Shown here piece by piece: positions 25,878 through 36,200 of a stretch of 64,000 bases of DNA (its first letter is position 1; each line of letters begins with the position of its first letter). The position numbers and the translations under genes are program-made. The notes beneath the pieces were generated by a model. It saw only the letters and a list, made by a program, of their open reading frames with translations, ran no database searches and was not told where the DNA came from. The DNA comes from Microbotryum silenes-acaulis (Eukaryota; Basidiomycota; Microbotryomycetes; Microbotryales; Microbotryaceae), in NCBI GenBank assembly GCA_003665825.1, contig QPFY01000021.1, forward strand, positions 1 through 64,000. Direction: 5' to 3'.

Positions 25878-27008
25878 ATGTCCTTCGACCAGTCGGTTGT
25901 GCGAGATACCCTAGTAAAGGCAGGCATCACTACCCCCGACCCGATCAACCTTTATGGTCGGCATGCCGAGGTGAACCAGACGTGGACCCGAATACCACAC
26001 GCCTGAGGACTTCAACCTCGAGGACGCGTTCAGGCTTATTCAAGCCAAAACGCAAATCAACACTACTGTTTGGGGACGTCTTGGACCTGCGAAACAACGA
26101 GAGATCGTCAAATATGTGAGTTACGCGGAACCTGCCAGTTCTTGTACGGAGCGTGCGCTTGCTCGGGCACTCACTTGTCACTCTCGTTCAGATTCGTGAA
26201 CGCACGGCTTTCTTAAGGGTCACATCGGGCGATTGGCTCTATGAAGAACTTGCCATTGATGTGTTGGCGAATGTCCGAGCCGCGTATCGACTGCAATACG
26301 ACCGTGAGGCCTGTCGGTTGGCGGGGATCATGGGACGGCTTTCCAGGGCGTACATCACAAGATTGCGCAACGAGCTAGGCGTTGGATCTGCTCTGAAGGT
26401 TAGTCACTACTCCCGATTGAACAAGACTGAAAGGCCCGGGGCTCTGAGAATCTTTTGTTGTGCTTCAGACAAGCGAGCTTGTCTTGTCCGAATCTGACCA
26501 GGACCCGGGCGATCTCAGTGAGGAAGACGTGCTGGAGAATAGTAATCGGGTGCTTTTGTCCATGCCCCCGAAGCGAGCGCCGCAAGCATCAACCTCGCAA
26601 CAGTTCAGTGCCTCATCGCAACAGTCCCAGCAAGCCAGCGCTCGCGCAGATGGTCGACATGCAAAGACACCGAATGCAGGGGCGATTTCAAGTCCCGCAG
26701 CCCGCGGTCTAAGAGGCCCGGGTCAGTCAAAATCGACGAAGGAGGCGAACGCTAAGCAATCCTCTCGCATTCGCCAGAAGACCATCACCAGGCGGGTCCG
26801 CCGCAGAGAAGAAAGCGAGGAAGAGCAGTTTCGGGAAGAGGAGGAGGAAGAGGAAGAGGAAGAATTAGAGCCGGCTAAAGGGTATAAGAAACGGGCAAGA
26901 GGAGCGGCAGCCGGAGCTTCGGGCGGTTTAGATCTTGGTCAACCTGACAATCCAGACGAATCGGAGGAGCCTTTGACGGAAGTGGACACTCAGTTTGCTG
27001 CTTTGTAG
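25878..27008 (+). CDS. CACTA accessory protein, acidic/basic nuclear-type
   Basis: This gene is divergent from the transposase within the same element. Exon 1 starts at the ATG at 25878 (MSFDQSVVRDTLVKAGITT). The text then continues as DFNLEDAFRLIQAKTQINTT (about 26009), IRERTAFLRVTSGDWLYEEL (after an intron ending near 26192) and TSELVLSESDQDPGDLSEED (after an intron ending near 26468). The C-terminal half is Gln/Ser-rich, then strongly basic (RIRQKTITRRVRRREE), then a Glu tract, ending TEVDTQFAAL. The first junction needs a very short intron (about 39 nt) or a frameshift. I do not recognise a family. By position it may play the TnpA-like DNA-binding role known from plant EnSpm, which is inference. 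Confidence 0.6.
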
Positions 27009-27195
27009 TGTACTTATATCATAATACAGTAGAAAACCCTGCATTGAAAAACTACAATTCGGATATGAGCATTAGTAAATTCAAGTGTAAGCATTAGTAA
27101 ATTCGAATATGAGCATTAGTACTACAAAGGTGACACCCATTACAAAAAACCTAATGCTAATTGCGCTCGGTCGTGCTCCGCACAAGAGCCCCTAT

Positions 27196-27412
27196 TGAGA
27201 CTTCTCCGGTGGAAATACCAGCTGAGAAGGTTAATACCCAACCGACAGAAATACCAGCGGCTTGGGTAATACCCCTCGTGGAGTGGTAATACCCGCGCGG
27301 CTGGAAATACCAGTGGGTCGGGTATTACCACCTCACGAAGGTATTACCCAAGCCCCTGGTATTTCCAGGCGCCTGATATTTCCAGCCGCGCGCCTGGAAT
27401 TACCAGGCCAAA
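27196..27412. repeat. CACTA right subterminal repeat array
   Basis: The same motif family as at the left end (GGAAATACC, GGTAATACC, GGTATTACC, GGTATTTCC) occurs about a dozen times in both orientations just inside the right terminus at 27425. Confidence 0.85.
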
Positions 27413-27425
27413 AAGGCCCTCAGTG

Positions 27426-28180
27426 CTTCGATGAATCGTGTCGCTCCCGCCGACGCGTCTCTTCGCACCGAGCTGTCCAAAGACAAGCCTACCCAGTAAT
27501 CGACCTACCCTACCCGACTCTCCAGACCAGAGACGCGTTTCTCGCCACCGATGCTCTGATCAACGCACGCAAGAATGGATATCGACCTTTGGCCGTCGCG
27601 TCGACAAGCAGTACGGAGCGCTAGCACAACGCTATCGTCATTTTGGATCGCTAGACGGAGTTGTGACCACTGCCACACCATTGGAGATCGGATCTCTGAT
27701 CTGCTTTGGCCTCAAGCGTGGCATGCAGCTGCGATCAAATTGCTTATGGAGAAGAACCGCTGTCCATAGGAGCTTCGCCTCATCGAGAAAGCATGCTATT
27801 CCACTCACATTGATGGCACTATGCCGTTCCGCATGATTGATGGTCGACAGGTCATCGAGTCATTAGGCCCGCCAACGACTACATATTGTCCCACAAGGAC
27901 CTTACCTCATGTTACCCCGACGAGCGCATAATCAGCACGTGCGCACATGCCGAGCAAAGATTGCCGCCCTTCGTGTAACGGTCTTGGTGAGCCGAAGTCC
28001 AACTCCGGTCCGGCTCAAAGAGCAAGCGCGACTGACTCCGATCCTCCTCAACTTCCTCTTCGAGACAGCACGCCGAAACCCGAGAGTCGTCTTCGTTCCA
28101 TGGGATTCCACATCGTTCCTCAACCTTCCATCTGGCAACCCGGACATCGGGCATCGTGATCTCTCGCTTGTATAAAACCT
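27426..28180. other. Gene-poor stretch right of the CACTA element
   Basis: Only short overlapping ORFs are seen, none with a recognisable domain. The interval 27480-27840 has fairly even codon-like composition in one frame, then stops; it may be an eroded coding sequence. I cannot name it. Confidence 0.4.
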
Positions 28181-28440
28181 TCCATCACATTCCATAACAT
28201 TCCACGGTTTTTACTATAAAAGCCGGCCATTGGATAGTTTCTCCTTTGCTTCCTGCAAGCAACAACTCATACCAACAACTCATACACATCCTTACCTATC
28301 TCGAGAAACCCTACAGTTCAAGTCCTGCTTCAGTTGCTTCGCAGACCTAACCTGATCCTCCCTCGAGAACTCCCTCGCACCTCGTCCCTGAAAGTCTAGT
28401 CTCAGCCTAGACCTCTCTCCTGCCGCGAGGACCGTCATAC
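28181..28440 (+). promoter_or_regulatory. LTR- or promoter-like stretch with two TATA boxes
   Basis: TATAAAACC (about 28170) and TATAAAAGCC (28216) are followed by a pyrimidine-rich leader with CAACAACTCATACC repeats (28258-28290). This has the look of a retrotransposon or gene promoter and leader, but no matching coding sequence lies downstream. Confidence 0.3.
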
Positions 28441-28669
28441 TTCGGAGCGTGCCCGGGCCGCGAGATGCCGCCGGTAGAATCTCTACAAGCCGCACAACTG
28501 CCACCGCGGATACAAAGAGCTCAAGTTCAAGAAAACGGAAGTCTGACAACGAAGTAGCGAGCCCGCCAGTAGAGCAAGGACGGCCCTCTTGATGCCTGGA
28601 GCCACCCGCGACACCAGCCGAAGCGACGCGCGCCGCAACCCACTTTCGATCAGCCGCCGCACGCCCGCA

Positions 28670-28960
28670 AACGTTCGGAACGCGTTTTCGAGGAGTTTTG
28701 AGCGATTTTTTGAGCATGTAGAACACATTTTGATAATATTTTCGAGGCGCATGTGAAATTTTGACATTTCGGGGCCAAAATAGGATAAAAAAACTTTGAT
28801 AAAAAGGCCAAAAAAGGGCGTTTTTCCACATGCGCCTCTGGCTGGGCTTTCTGGGGTCCTGGCGGACGAGGACCCCCGAAAGCCCGGCCTGAGGCGCGTA
28901 GCGCCCGACTGGACAAATTTTGGGCCTCAGATGGGCCAAAATCGCCAAGGCGCGTAGTCA
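28670..28960. repeat. Interspersed repeat with a strong hairpin, copy 1
   Basis: An AT-rich tract is followed by a GC-rich hairpin at 28832-28897. The arms GCGCCTC/GAGGCGC and 28840-28860/28869-28889 pair with only two mismatches around an 8-bp loop. A diverged relative lies at 29950-30180, where only one hairpin arm remains before the LINE target site. Confidence 0.6.
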
Positions 28961-29940
28961 GCAGCTGGCAGGGGTGGACAAATCAGGGTGCGCCGGTGTG
29001 GGTGGGGTGCTAGGCCCGTAGGTGTCAGTGTACAAATCGGGACCCATTTCGGCCATTCGGCTTGGAAGGCCAAAGTTTGCCGACCCTCAAGAATGTGCGG
29101 GAGCGCGCGCGAATCATTCTGGGCTGTACCGAATTCACAACAACGGCTCTAATTGATGTATTTTTTGCACTTATAACCTCTTGGCTGGTTGAACGAAGCA
29201 TTTGAGTGCGCGCGTCTCTTGCCTTCCCCGCCGCGTCGCGTCGACGTCGTCTGTGCCATCATCGCCAACATCCTACATTCTCGGCACGACTTGCTTGGAT
29301 GAAACGTATCTTGAGATCCGGATATCGATCTCCTTGACGATATTCTTGAGCGAATGGCACCCCTCATGGACGTGAGGGTGTCTGAGCTTCTCGCCTCCAG
29401 CTTGACAAACCGAATACCTGCATACAGCTTTCATGGTCGACAGACAAATGATACTCTTGCTAGGCCGCTCGATGCTTGGAGGGACAAGTTGAAGGATCGT
29501 GGAGCAATCATTGCGGCACGTAGGCAAGGCCATCAGTCTATCACTATCGGCTGCCTTTCGATGTCAAATCTGGCGACATATAGATCACGCCGAGCACATG
29601 CGTTCGGTTGTTATCAGTAGCCAAGAGTTGGTGAAGTTATCTGCGTGTCGACATCGAAGATCAACATCTCATCGTTAGAGCTCTGGAGGTGATGCCTTCA
29701 CTGCTCGTTGAGGAGCAATTACTCCCTCAATGATCCTCGGGTTTCGTAGATCTCACGGTAGCTAGCTTACTGCTTCGCAGAGTGACTGCAATCGATCTTA
29801 CCTCTCGTAGTACGTTACATGTATACCAAGGCCATTTTACCAAGGCCACGTCAAATCGAGTCAAAAAGGCAGGCAGCAAGTGCAGGTGAGGAGGCCTCGG
29901 CGAAGCAGAACGGGTGACGCGCGCGCGGGCTCCGCCGATT
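28961..29940. other. No gene recognised
   Basis: There are short ORFs only. The interval 29340-29620 is open for 88 codons on the plus strand with no recognisable motif. This is probably old repeat DNA. Confidence 0.4.
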
Positions 29941-29949
29941 CGGTCCGGC

Positions 29950-30180
29950 CGAAAAACGTCCGGACGGCGTTTTCGCGATTTTTGAAGATGTTTTAGAGCA
30001 TTTGAAGCAATTCTAGAGCTATTTTTGGATACGCGTAGATGGACTGGACATTTTGGGGACTTTTTGTGCGGAAAAAATCCAAAAAATGGTGGACAAATGA
30101 GGTCCAAAATCGGGGATTTTGCCGGATTTTACCTACGCGCCTCAGGCCGGGCTTTCATGGGTCCTGGCGGGCGACCAACG
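29950..30180. repeat. Interspersed repeat, copy 2, directly beside the LINE target site
   Basis: The stretch shares with 28670-28920 the order GCGTTTTCG, a long AT-rich tract with TTTTTTGG-like runs, CGCGCCTC, then GGGCTTTC.TGGGTCCTGGCGG. It ends at gcgaccaacg, where LINE copy B has inserted. Confidence 0.55.
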
Positions 30181-30192
30181 GGTTAACGGGAG
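30181..30192 (+). repeat. 12-bp target site duplication, LINE copy B, left
   Basis: ggttaacgggag is repeated exactly at 32762-32773 on the other side of the LINE. Confidence 0.9.
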
Positions 30193-32761
30193 GAAAGAGA
30201 GAGAGAGAGAGAGATCATCATTCCAAGACCTTATCGCGCTATAGCGCATGTGGTCCTCAGAAAAATTTCCAAACAAGTCAAAGAGGGAGTATTTAAGAAG
30301 GGTTAAAAAATTGGGAGTTTGTGGTTTTGGAAGTTTTGTATTGGATTTGAAAAATCCAGAAAAGTTGGTCGGGTGAAAACCTCCGCGCACCCCAAAAGCG
30401 CCGAGGTTTGCCTTTTTTTGGTTTTTGTATCAAGCCTGATCAGATTTCACATATTCGATTATCTACGCAAAGTCAATGTTTCTTGAAAAGGGGGGTTATA
30501 CTTATGTAAAGTCAAAGCCACTGGATCTATGTAGCCCTCACATTCACAGAACCACCAAAATGTGAGCCCCAACCACCCTTCCTATTCCATAGTTTTGAAA
30601 AATAGGCACAATCGATAAGAGAGAGAGAGAGGGAGAGTGAAGGAGTTTCAGGCAAGAGGACTCCCAAGCCCGATACCCATCAGAAGGAAAGTCACATCAT
30701 CCGTTCCAGAGAAGCTCGCCATCTGGCAGACGTCGAAGTCGGAATCTGAGATGCGGAATTTGAGATGCGAGTGGACCTCGCGAGCAAGCCAGTACGGGGT
30801 TGGTAATGGGAAAATCAGCTTCCAGTGAACATCCTTTTCGACCGCTGTTGCCCATTGACTGTTCAGCCAGAGCCAGAACTGTTGCTTCTGCTCCCTTGTA
30901 AGATCTGTTGGCTATTTTAGTCGGACACCGTCGTCCAGCGGGGGGTAGCGGACCTCGTTGATGAAGCGGCGGAGGGCTTTGACCGTATAGGGGCGGGTCG
31001 CTCCAAGGAACGAGTAGGTGCAGGGTCGCAGGAAGTAGGGGTCGCCAATGGTGGATCGGACGGTGGTGTGCTGAGGCAACAAAAGCCCAATTGGAGAGCA
31101 AGCACTCACATCTGCCCAAAGCTTTCCCAATAGCGAGTCTGGTTGCAGTCCTAGATGCACGGGCTCCCCTGTCGTCAGGCGCCGCCGGTAAAGATCGATG
31201 ATTGCCCCGAACTTTTTGAGCCGCTTTCGCACGTCGTCCGACAGGCCTTGTGGGTGTAGCGAAGGCAAAGTAGGTGGGACCAATAGCACCTCGGTTGACT
31301 GAAGGAGCTCTGGGAACACATGGGGCAGCGTCAGTCGAGCAACCTTAATTGCCTTCGTCCACCGCGCGTGGGGTGCGCGGCGAGGCGAGGCAATCAATGT
31401 CGACCAAATCGTCGTTTCTTCCGGATAAGTGTGCTCTCAGCTGAGTCGTGCGAGTGCAGCCCAGATCGGCTCGAAGCCATGAGCGACGCAGTCCCAGAAT
31501 CGGATCGCCATAGAGCAGACGATGTCCTCGATGCTTAGTAGGCCCAATCCCCCAAGGTCGCGACGAAGAAAGACTGCATCCTTTGCCACCGGTCGGAAAG
31601 AGTCGTTTTGCCACACAAAGGAGCTGAGAGCTTGTTCGAAAGCGTCGATGAACGTGACGGGCGGGATGTTGAAAGACAGCAAGCGGATGATCCTCGAAGT
31701 GACATACGAGTTGGCGTACATCGCTCGGGCTTGTGGGGGAACATGTCGAGCCGCTGCCGCCTCCAGTCGAGCCTTTGCTCGGTTGAGTGTCGTGCTCCAG
31801 AAGAGCGAGAGATTGCCGTCGATGAAAACCGGATAGCCAGCCCAAGTCATGCACTCCGACCAGCGCGCACAAGTAGCGATCCCGCCAGCCCGTTCTGTCG
31901 CAGAAATGTTCTCGAGTGGTAACTGATGATGACCACGACTCAGTCCAATGAACAGGGACGAGAACAGAGTGGCCAGAGACTAAGGGACAGACTCGCGGAA
32001 GGCTAGAAAGTGAAGCGAAAAGCTAATAAGGAGAGAGATTAGAGACTAGTAAAGTAGGGAGATTGAGCGACTAAGGAGTGAATGACACGCCGCTAGGCTC
32101 AATCCCAAGTACCATAATAGGAACAATAATCAGATGAAGGACGGGACAACCCATATGACCATATAAGAATGACACGTTCGTCTTGGGTCCAACCCAAGCC
32201 GAGAGGAAGAGCGGTCGTCTTGGCCGTGTTCGAGCGTCTGTTCGTAGCCAAGCGCCAGTTGACGGCTAGACCAGTCAGGAGGTCGAGTGCTGCCAGTGAC
32301 GAGACGAGCACGATCGCATCGTCCGCAAAGGCGAGATGGGTGAGAATTGTAGCCCGGGTGGGGAGAATGACTGCACTCAGATCAAGAGCAATCTCTTTTC
32401 TCACCAGAGCATCGAGGTAGGGCTGGAAACACACGTTCCAGATGGGACAACTCACGGGATCTCCTTGTCCGAGGTCACAAAGCATGCGCACCGCCTCAGT
32501 TCGGAGGTATCCATTGATGATGTAACGAAGCGACACCGATGTGTAGATGACGCTGAGGAAGCCAATGAACCGTTCTGGCGCTCCTATCGCTCGAAAAACG
32601 CTTGTAATCCAGTCATGATCAACCAGGTCATACGCGCTTTCCTGGTCAAGCGACAGGAGAGCCGAGTCAGCAAGGTCAAGTGAGCGAATCTGTTCGAGTA
32701 GCAGGGACAAGGCTTTGCCGCCAAGTCGAAAGCAGAGATCGAGTTCGAAATCCGAATGCTT
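30193..32761 (-). mobile_element. LINE retrotransposon, copy B, 5'-truncated, with 12-bp duplication
   Basis: Read on the minus strand the element begins at FELDLCFRLGGKALSLLLEQ and carries RT motifs DQESAYDLVDHDW, GQGDPVSCPIWN and LAFADDAIVL. It continues through the post-RT region seen in copy A and ends in a CT tail (plus-strand GAGAGA at 30197-30213). Perfect 12-bp duplications flank it. ORF1, the endonuclease and the N-terminal RT are missing, as expected from incomplete reverse transcription. A 279-bp solo LTR at 31896-32174 interrupts it. Confidence 0.9.
31896..32174. repeat. Solo LTR in LINE copy B, 5-bp duplication cgttc
   Basis: The insertion is absent from the matching place in LINE copy A (about 5498). 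It starts TGTCGCAGAA and ends GAATGACA (TG...CA). It is flanked by cgttc at 31891-31895 and 32175-32179. Size, ends and 5-bp duplication are those of an LTR-retrotransposon solo LTR. Both ends read TGTC inward, so orientation cannot be set. Confidence 0.9.
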
Positions 32762-33223
32762 GGTTAACGGGAGCCAACAGGCGCGCCGAAGCTTGCCGAA
32801 GCGGCGCCAGGCTGGGCAGGACCCTAAAACGCTGGCTAGGCCGGGCTGCGCCGACCCTCGCCGGCCGGCCCTCGTCTCAAATGACAAATGGTGCTGGTGA
32901 GTCGTTGCATCTGTGCGAGCCTGCCAGCCTGGGAGTATCGTGCTAGACAGTGCGAGAAAATAAATGGCGAGAAGTTGGTGGGAGAATTTGGCATCTGGGA
33001 TTTGGGAGGTGCCCCTATATAATGACCGCCGCCGCCGACACTTGCTACTACTACTAGTACTCGAGCTCGGACTGATCGACATTGACGCTAAAGCGCTAGT
33101 CATGCCAGACTGTGTCCGACTGTCCGTGCTCTGCGCTGTGAGTAATGGATTATAAACTTGAAGTGAGACGGATGAAGAGTTGACTATGTGCGTAGAAGCT
33201 GCATAACAGTGCACTTGTTTCAT
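32099..33223 (-). other. Chimeric ORF: FamX 3' flank fused to LINE reverse transcriptase
   Basis: A 374-codon frame starts in the FamX 3' flank, crosses the LINE 5' junction at 32761/32762 and continues through the RT boxes into the solo LTR. The N-terminal 150 or so residues are low-complexity translation of non-coding DNA. The fusion is an accident of insertion and I do not regard it as a gene. Confidence 0.6.
32762..32773 (+). repeat. 12-bp target site duplication, LINE copy B, right
   Basis: ggttaacgggag is identical to 30181-30192. Confidence 0.9.
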
Positions 33224-36200
33224 TTTCAGACAACTTAAACTCAGCAGGTGCTTGCGCTTCCGAGGCCTTGGCCTTCCACAACTTGAAGAAGCAATGCGCT
33301 ATGAGTAGCCTGAGTTTTATAGGGCAGAAAGCTGATGAGAATAACAGTTCGAATCCGAATCACGGACTTTTTGAAGAAAATTATCAGAAGTTAGCCATGA
33401 CTGTTAAGTGGAGATCACGTGGTCTGTAGGCGCCTCAATGCTTGCTATGGTCCTAGCCGAACCGGTAAGAAGCTGTCGCCCGTTTGGGTCTGGGGGCCGC
33501 AGTCCAGCTACGAAGCTGGACAGAGCAAAATATTGAGCATTGCGCATTGCAGACAAAACTGAGGGAAGTGCATATGATATATAAAGCTATAGTAGAGGAG
33601 AGACAGGTCTAGAAGAGGGGGTGAATCTTACGAGCGTTGCCGAGAGAAAGGGAGAGGAAGTGAAGAGATCACGAGTATTGCCGAGAGAGAGAGAGAGATA
33701 ATAGAGTAGAGGGGGGGAGAGAGGGAGCTTCACGCTCGAAGTTTGAGATAAGATCGTCCCCAGTCGACGAAGCAAAAGCCCCCGTCGTCGGGTCGAACCA
33801 AGACGTTCCCCTGGCGGATATCGTTGTGAACAATTCCAAGCTCAACGAAAGCCTTCTCGATCTCCCTGCACATGGCGAGTACGAAGTGAAAGAACAGGTG
33901 TGTCAGCATCACGCTGAGCTGGATTTCATCGCGAAAGAAGATCGTGTCGTCGACAACTTGCCGCGACCCGAAGACTTACTGCCATTGGCCAGACCGTTCA
34001 TAAAACTCGGAGTAATTCATGTGGGTCCCCACGTCCTCAAGCACCATAGCGTACCCATTGCCGTTGATACCGCGGTACGTGCCGTGATATTGTGGCAGAT
34101 GTTGTTGGAGCCGATCGGGAAGGTGGGGAAAAACGTGCTGATAAAACAGCGTCTCCCGGACGACCGAGCCAACATAGTTACACGTCACAAGCTTGAGAAA
34201 GTACTTCGTGTTTGGAGTAGGGTGGCCAACAAGGGGGACCTCGCGATCGGCCGGGGAGGACCAACGTGGGTTGACTCGCAACACGTTTGCAAGATACCCG
34301 TCGGCCGTACTTCCCGTCCCAACCTGCTTCTCCAGGCGAAGATCCGCCGTGGTCTCGAAGTGATCGAAGAGTTCCAGCGGGATCCGATCGTCTTCGAGCT
34401 CATCCTTGGGGTCTTCCGTCAACCATCGCAAAACGGCATCAGACAAATGGAGGCTCCGGATGAAGTCGGTGGCCGGGGAAGGGTTCGACGACAGAACGGA
34501 CGGAAGGGGCGAGTCGGAACGAACGGAGGAGACGATATCAAAGTCGATTTCGACCAGATTGACGCGGCTCGTGCCCGTGTACGACTGCAAAGAGCACAAG
34601 AGGACACGTTCGGTGAGCGGAGCCACGAGTGCAGGGACGGGAGCAGCATGGTCAAAATGTGTGACGCACCATCATGGACCAGTGGGCGTTCGACACCCTC
34701 GCCTGGATCACGAAATTGCGATCGTGAGCGATTGTGATCGATTTCGATGAAGGAAGCGAGCCGGAAACCGGCGATGTCGTCGGACTCCGGTCCGTCAACG
34801 CAGGAGGGGACGAGAAGCAGAGAGCCTCAGGAGTGAGCGCGCCAGAGGAGAGGTCGGACCCGGCCTCTTCGGAGACGGGCGGGGTGACGGGCCGATTCGA
34901 ATCCCTGGCTTGAGTTAGCGGGGGGTCGCCTGCCAGTCGCCTTGAAGAGCGAGTACCGATGCCGATGGCCGACGTTTTCGGTGCTTTGTATGCCGGCTCG
35001 TAGGAGGGATCTTCACGGTCCGAGTCCGAGTCGGCGCGAGGTCGCGACTGATTCGATGTGTTAGCGTTGGCGTCGAGCAATTCTTTGACGCTAGCTTTGC
35101 CCGGGTCGGGCACCTTCATCACGGCTGTGAACGCCAGAGCAATGAAAGACACGACGAACGACCGCGTCGGGACGTCAACGCCGAGGGTCTCGGCGGGCTG
35201 GAGCGAGGTGCCTGGATAGCGCTCGACCCATCGCGCCAACTCTTGGAGGAGCAGGCTATACTGTCTTCGAACAGTGGGTGGGGCGCTCGCCTCGGTCGTG
35301 ATAGGGGGGGTGGGGGTCGATGGATTGGACGTGCCAGGCATTGGTGCCGTCGAGGTGGAGGCTACCGCGGTCGAAGCTGCCGCATCGCTTGCTCTTGCAG
35401 CGTCGGCGGTTTGGTGTTCAACTGTGTGTGAAGAACCCAAGATTGCGCAGTTGCATGCATCAGTGGCACTGCGTGACCGTTACACCATGCACAGCTCGAA
35501 ACCGAAAGCGCAACGTACCCAGTTCACCGATCTGAAAAAACGGCACCGAGAACAGGAGAAAGAACCGGCAGCCTTGGGAAGCGCACTGAATGATGGCCTG
35601 CAAAAAAACACGCGAACAAAGTTAGATCAGACGGAAGCTCCAGGGCCGATTCGAATGAAAATGAGCACGTCGCATGTCTTACCTTCGTGGCTATGGCGTC
35701 GGGACCGACCGAGACTTGCGTCTCCAAATTCTGCAGCGGCACCGGCGACACGTGATCGAGCACTGGGATCGCCGAGTTGGATCCGGATGGAGGGGGCCCT
35801 TTGGCCGCCGTGTGATGCACGGGTCCCCGCTTGAACTCGATCGCGATTGACGAGACAACAACTGCTGAGTCGTCAACCCCACGGCCAATTTCCAGGATGG
35901 CATCGCCCCGCGTTCGGTATGATAGCCCTTGGACGCTACTTGGCGTTACCCAGTAGCCACTGGTCGTGAGCGTGAAGTTGGCTTCGCTGATCGAGGCATA
36001 ATGGTCGAGCAGCTCGCACGTTGCACCTTCTAGGCCGCCAGCGAAAATGGACGTAAATGCATCTCGGACCTCGTCTTCGGTAATCCGAGCCCTGCGGCCA
36101 GCCCTGGTCGAACCCATCGCCTCAATGACGGCAATCTTGGCTTCGAAGAGCTCGAGCAGCGATGGGTGTAAGTCGAGTAGACCAAAGAACGAGTCGACGA

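Larger units (their letters stand above)
20713..27425. mobile_element. CACTA (EnSpm-like) DNA transposon, 6.7 kb
   Basis: The right end, read inward on the minus strand, starts CACTGAGGGCC. The left end at 20713 reads AGGCGAGGGCC. In both, GAGGGCC is followed after exactly 13 bp by AATTCC, so these look like a diverged terminal inverted repeat. Arrays of short repeats lie just inside both ends. The interior has a Tnp2 transposase gene (minus) and a divergent accessory gene (plus). No 3-bp target duplication is clear (tta left, ctt right), so the left end may be eroded. Confidence 0.85.

Noticed and set aside
20750..27412. Possible CRISPR-like array from regularly recurring short motifs
   Set aside because: Motifs are 9-10 bp, in both orientations and irregularly spaced at transposon ends, in a eukaryotic genome.
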